This document shows, in pieces, positions 5,454 through 5,455 of a stretch of DNA of 5,455 nucleotides. Position numbers and translations under genes: made by a program. Each line of letters begins with the position of its first letter. Positions within the stretch are counted from its first letter, which is position 1. Origin of the DNA: an uncultured bacterium (GTDB lineage: Bacteria; Bdellovibrionota_C; UBA2361; SZUA-149; CALKYB01); contig CALKYB010000103.1 in NCBI GenBank assembly GCA_938003565.1, positions 1-5,455 on the forward strand. The letters are read 5' to 3'. The notes beneath the pieces are model-generated. The model made no database searches, had not been told where the DNA came from, and was given only the letters and a program-made list of their open reading frames with translations.

Positions 5454-5455
5454 AA

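Overview
The window is a compact, visibly AT-leaning stretch of chromosome, probably from a Gram-negative bacterium. Two adjacent genes have Sec-type signal peptides, and the central gene set belongs to a periplasm/inner-membrane system. A lineage cannot be fixed from the sequence. Proteobacteria is the default guess because the ATP-grasp / 7TM-transglutaminase / retropepsin-like set and stand-alone DksA-like proteins are common there, but other Gram-negative phyla are not excluded. I see no mobile element, tRNA, rRNA or CRISPR array.

Layout. (1) Left edge to 1270, + strand: the 3' part of a GlcD/D-lactate-dehydrogenase-type FAD-linked oxidase. Its reading frame is open to the window edge, so the TTG at 116 is an internal leucine and not the start. 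(2) 1267-4969, - strand: a tightly packed four-gene operon, read right to left. It encodes a periplasmic retropepsin-like paralogue that has lost its catalytic Asp motif (4394-4969), a periplasmic retropepsin-like protein with an intact DTGA motif (3808-4350), an inactive-transglutaminase protein fused to seven membrane helices (2220-3770, TTG start), and a cytoplasmic RimK-like ATP-grasp ligase (1267-2214). The gaps are 43, 37 and 5 bp. (3) 4970-5126: a 157-bp divergent intergenic region that must hold the operon promoter and the promoter of the next gene. (4) 5127-5453, + strand: a small TraR/DksA-like protein whose zinc finger has lost one of its four cysteines.

How the genes may work together. 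ATP-grasp amidoligase, inactive transglutaminase-7TM protein and retropepsin-like protein form a recurrent conserved neighbourhood whose chemistry is, to my knowledge, not firmly established. The predicted topology puts the ligase in the cytoplasm, the transglutaminase-like domain in the periplasm on a membrane anchor, and both protease-fold proteins in the periplasm. One reading is that an amide or peptide product made inside is handed through the membrane protein to periplasmic partners. The most unusual point here is the tandem protease pair. The two align without a gap over 134 residues at roughly 40% identity, yet the promoter-proximal copy has A-P-G-T where the other has D-T-G-A. Two of the four operon products are therefore predicted to be catalytically dead (transglutaminase and pseudoprotease) and two look competent (ligase and retropepsin).
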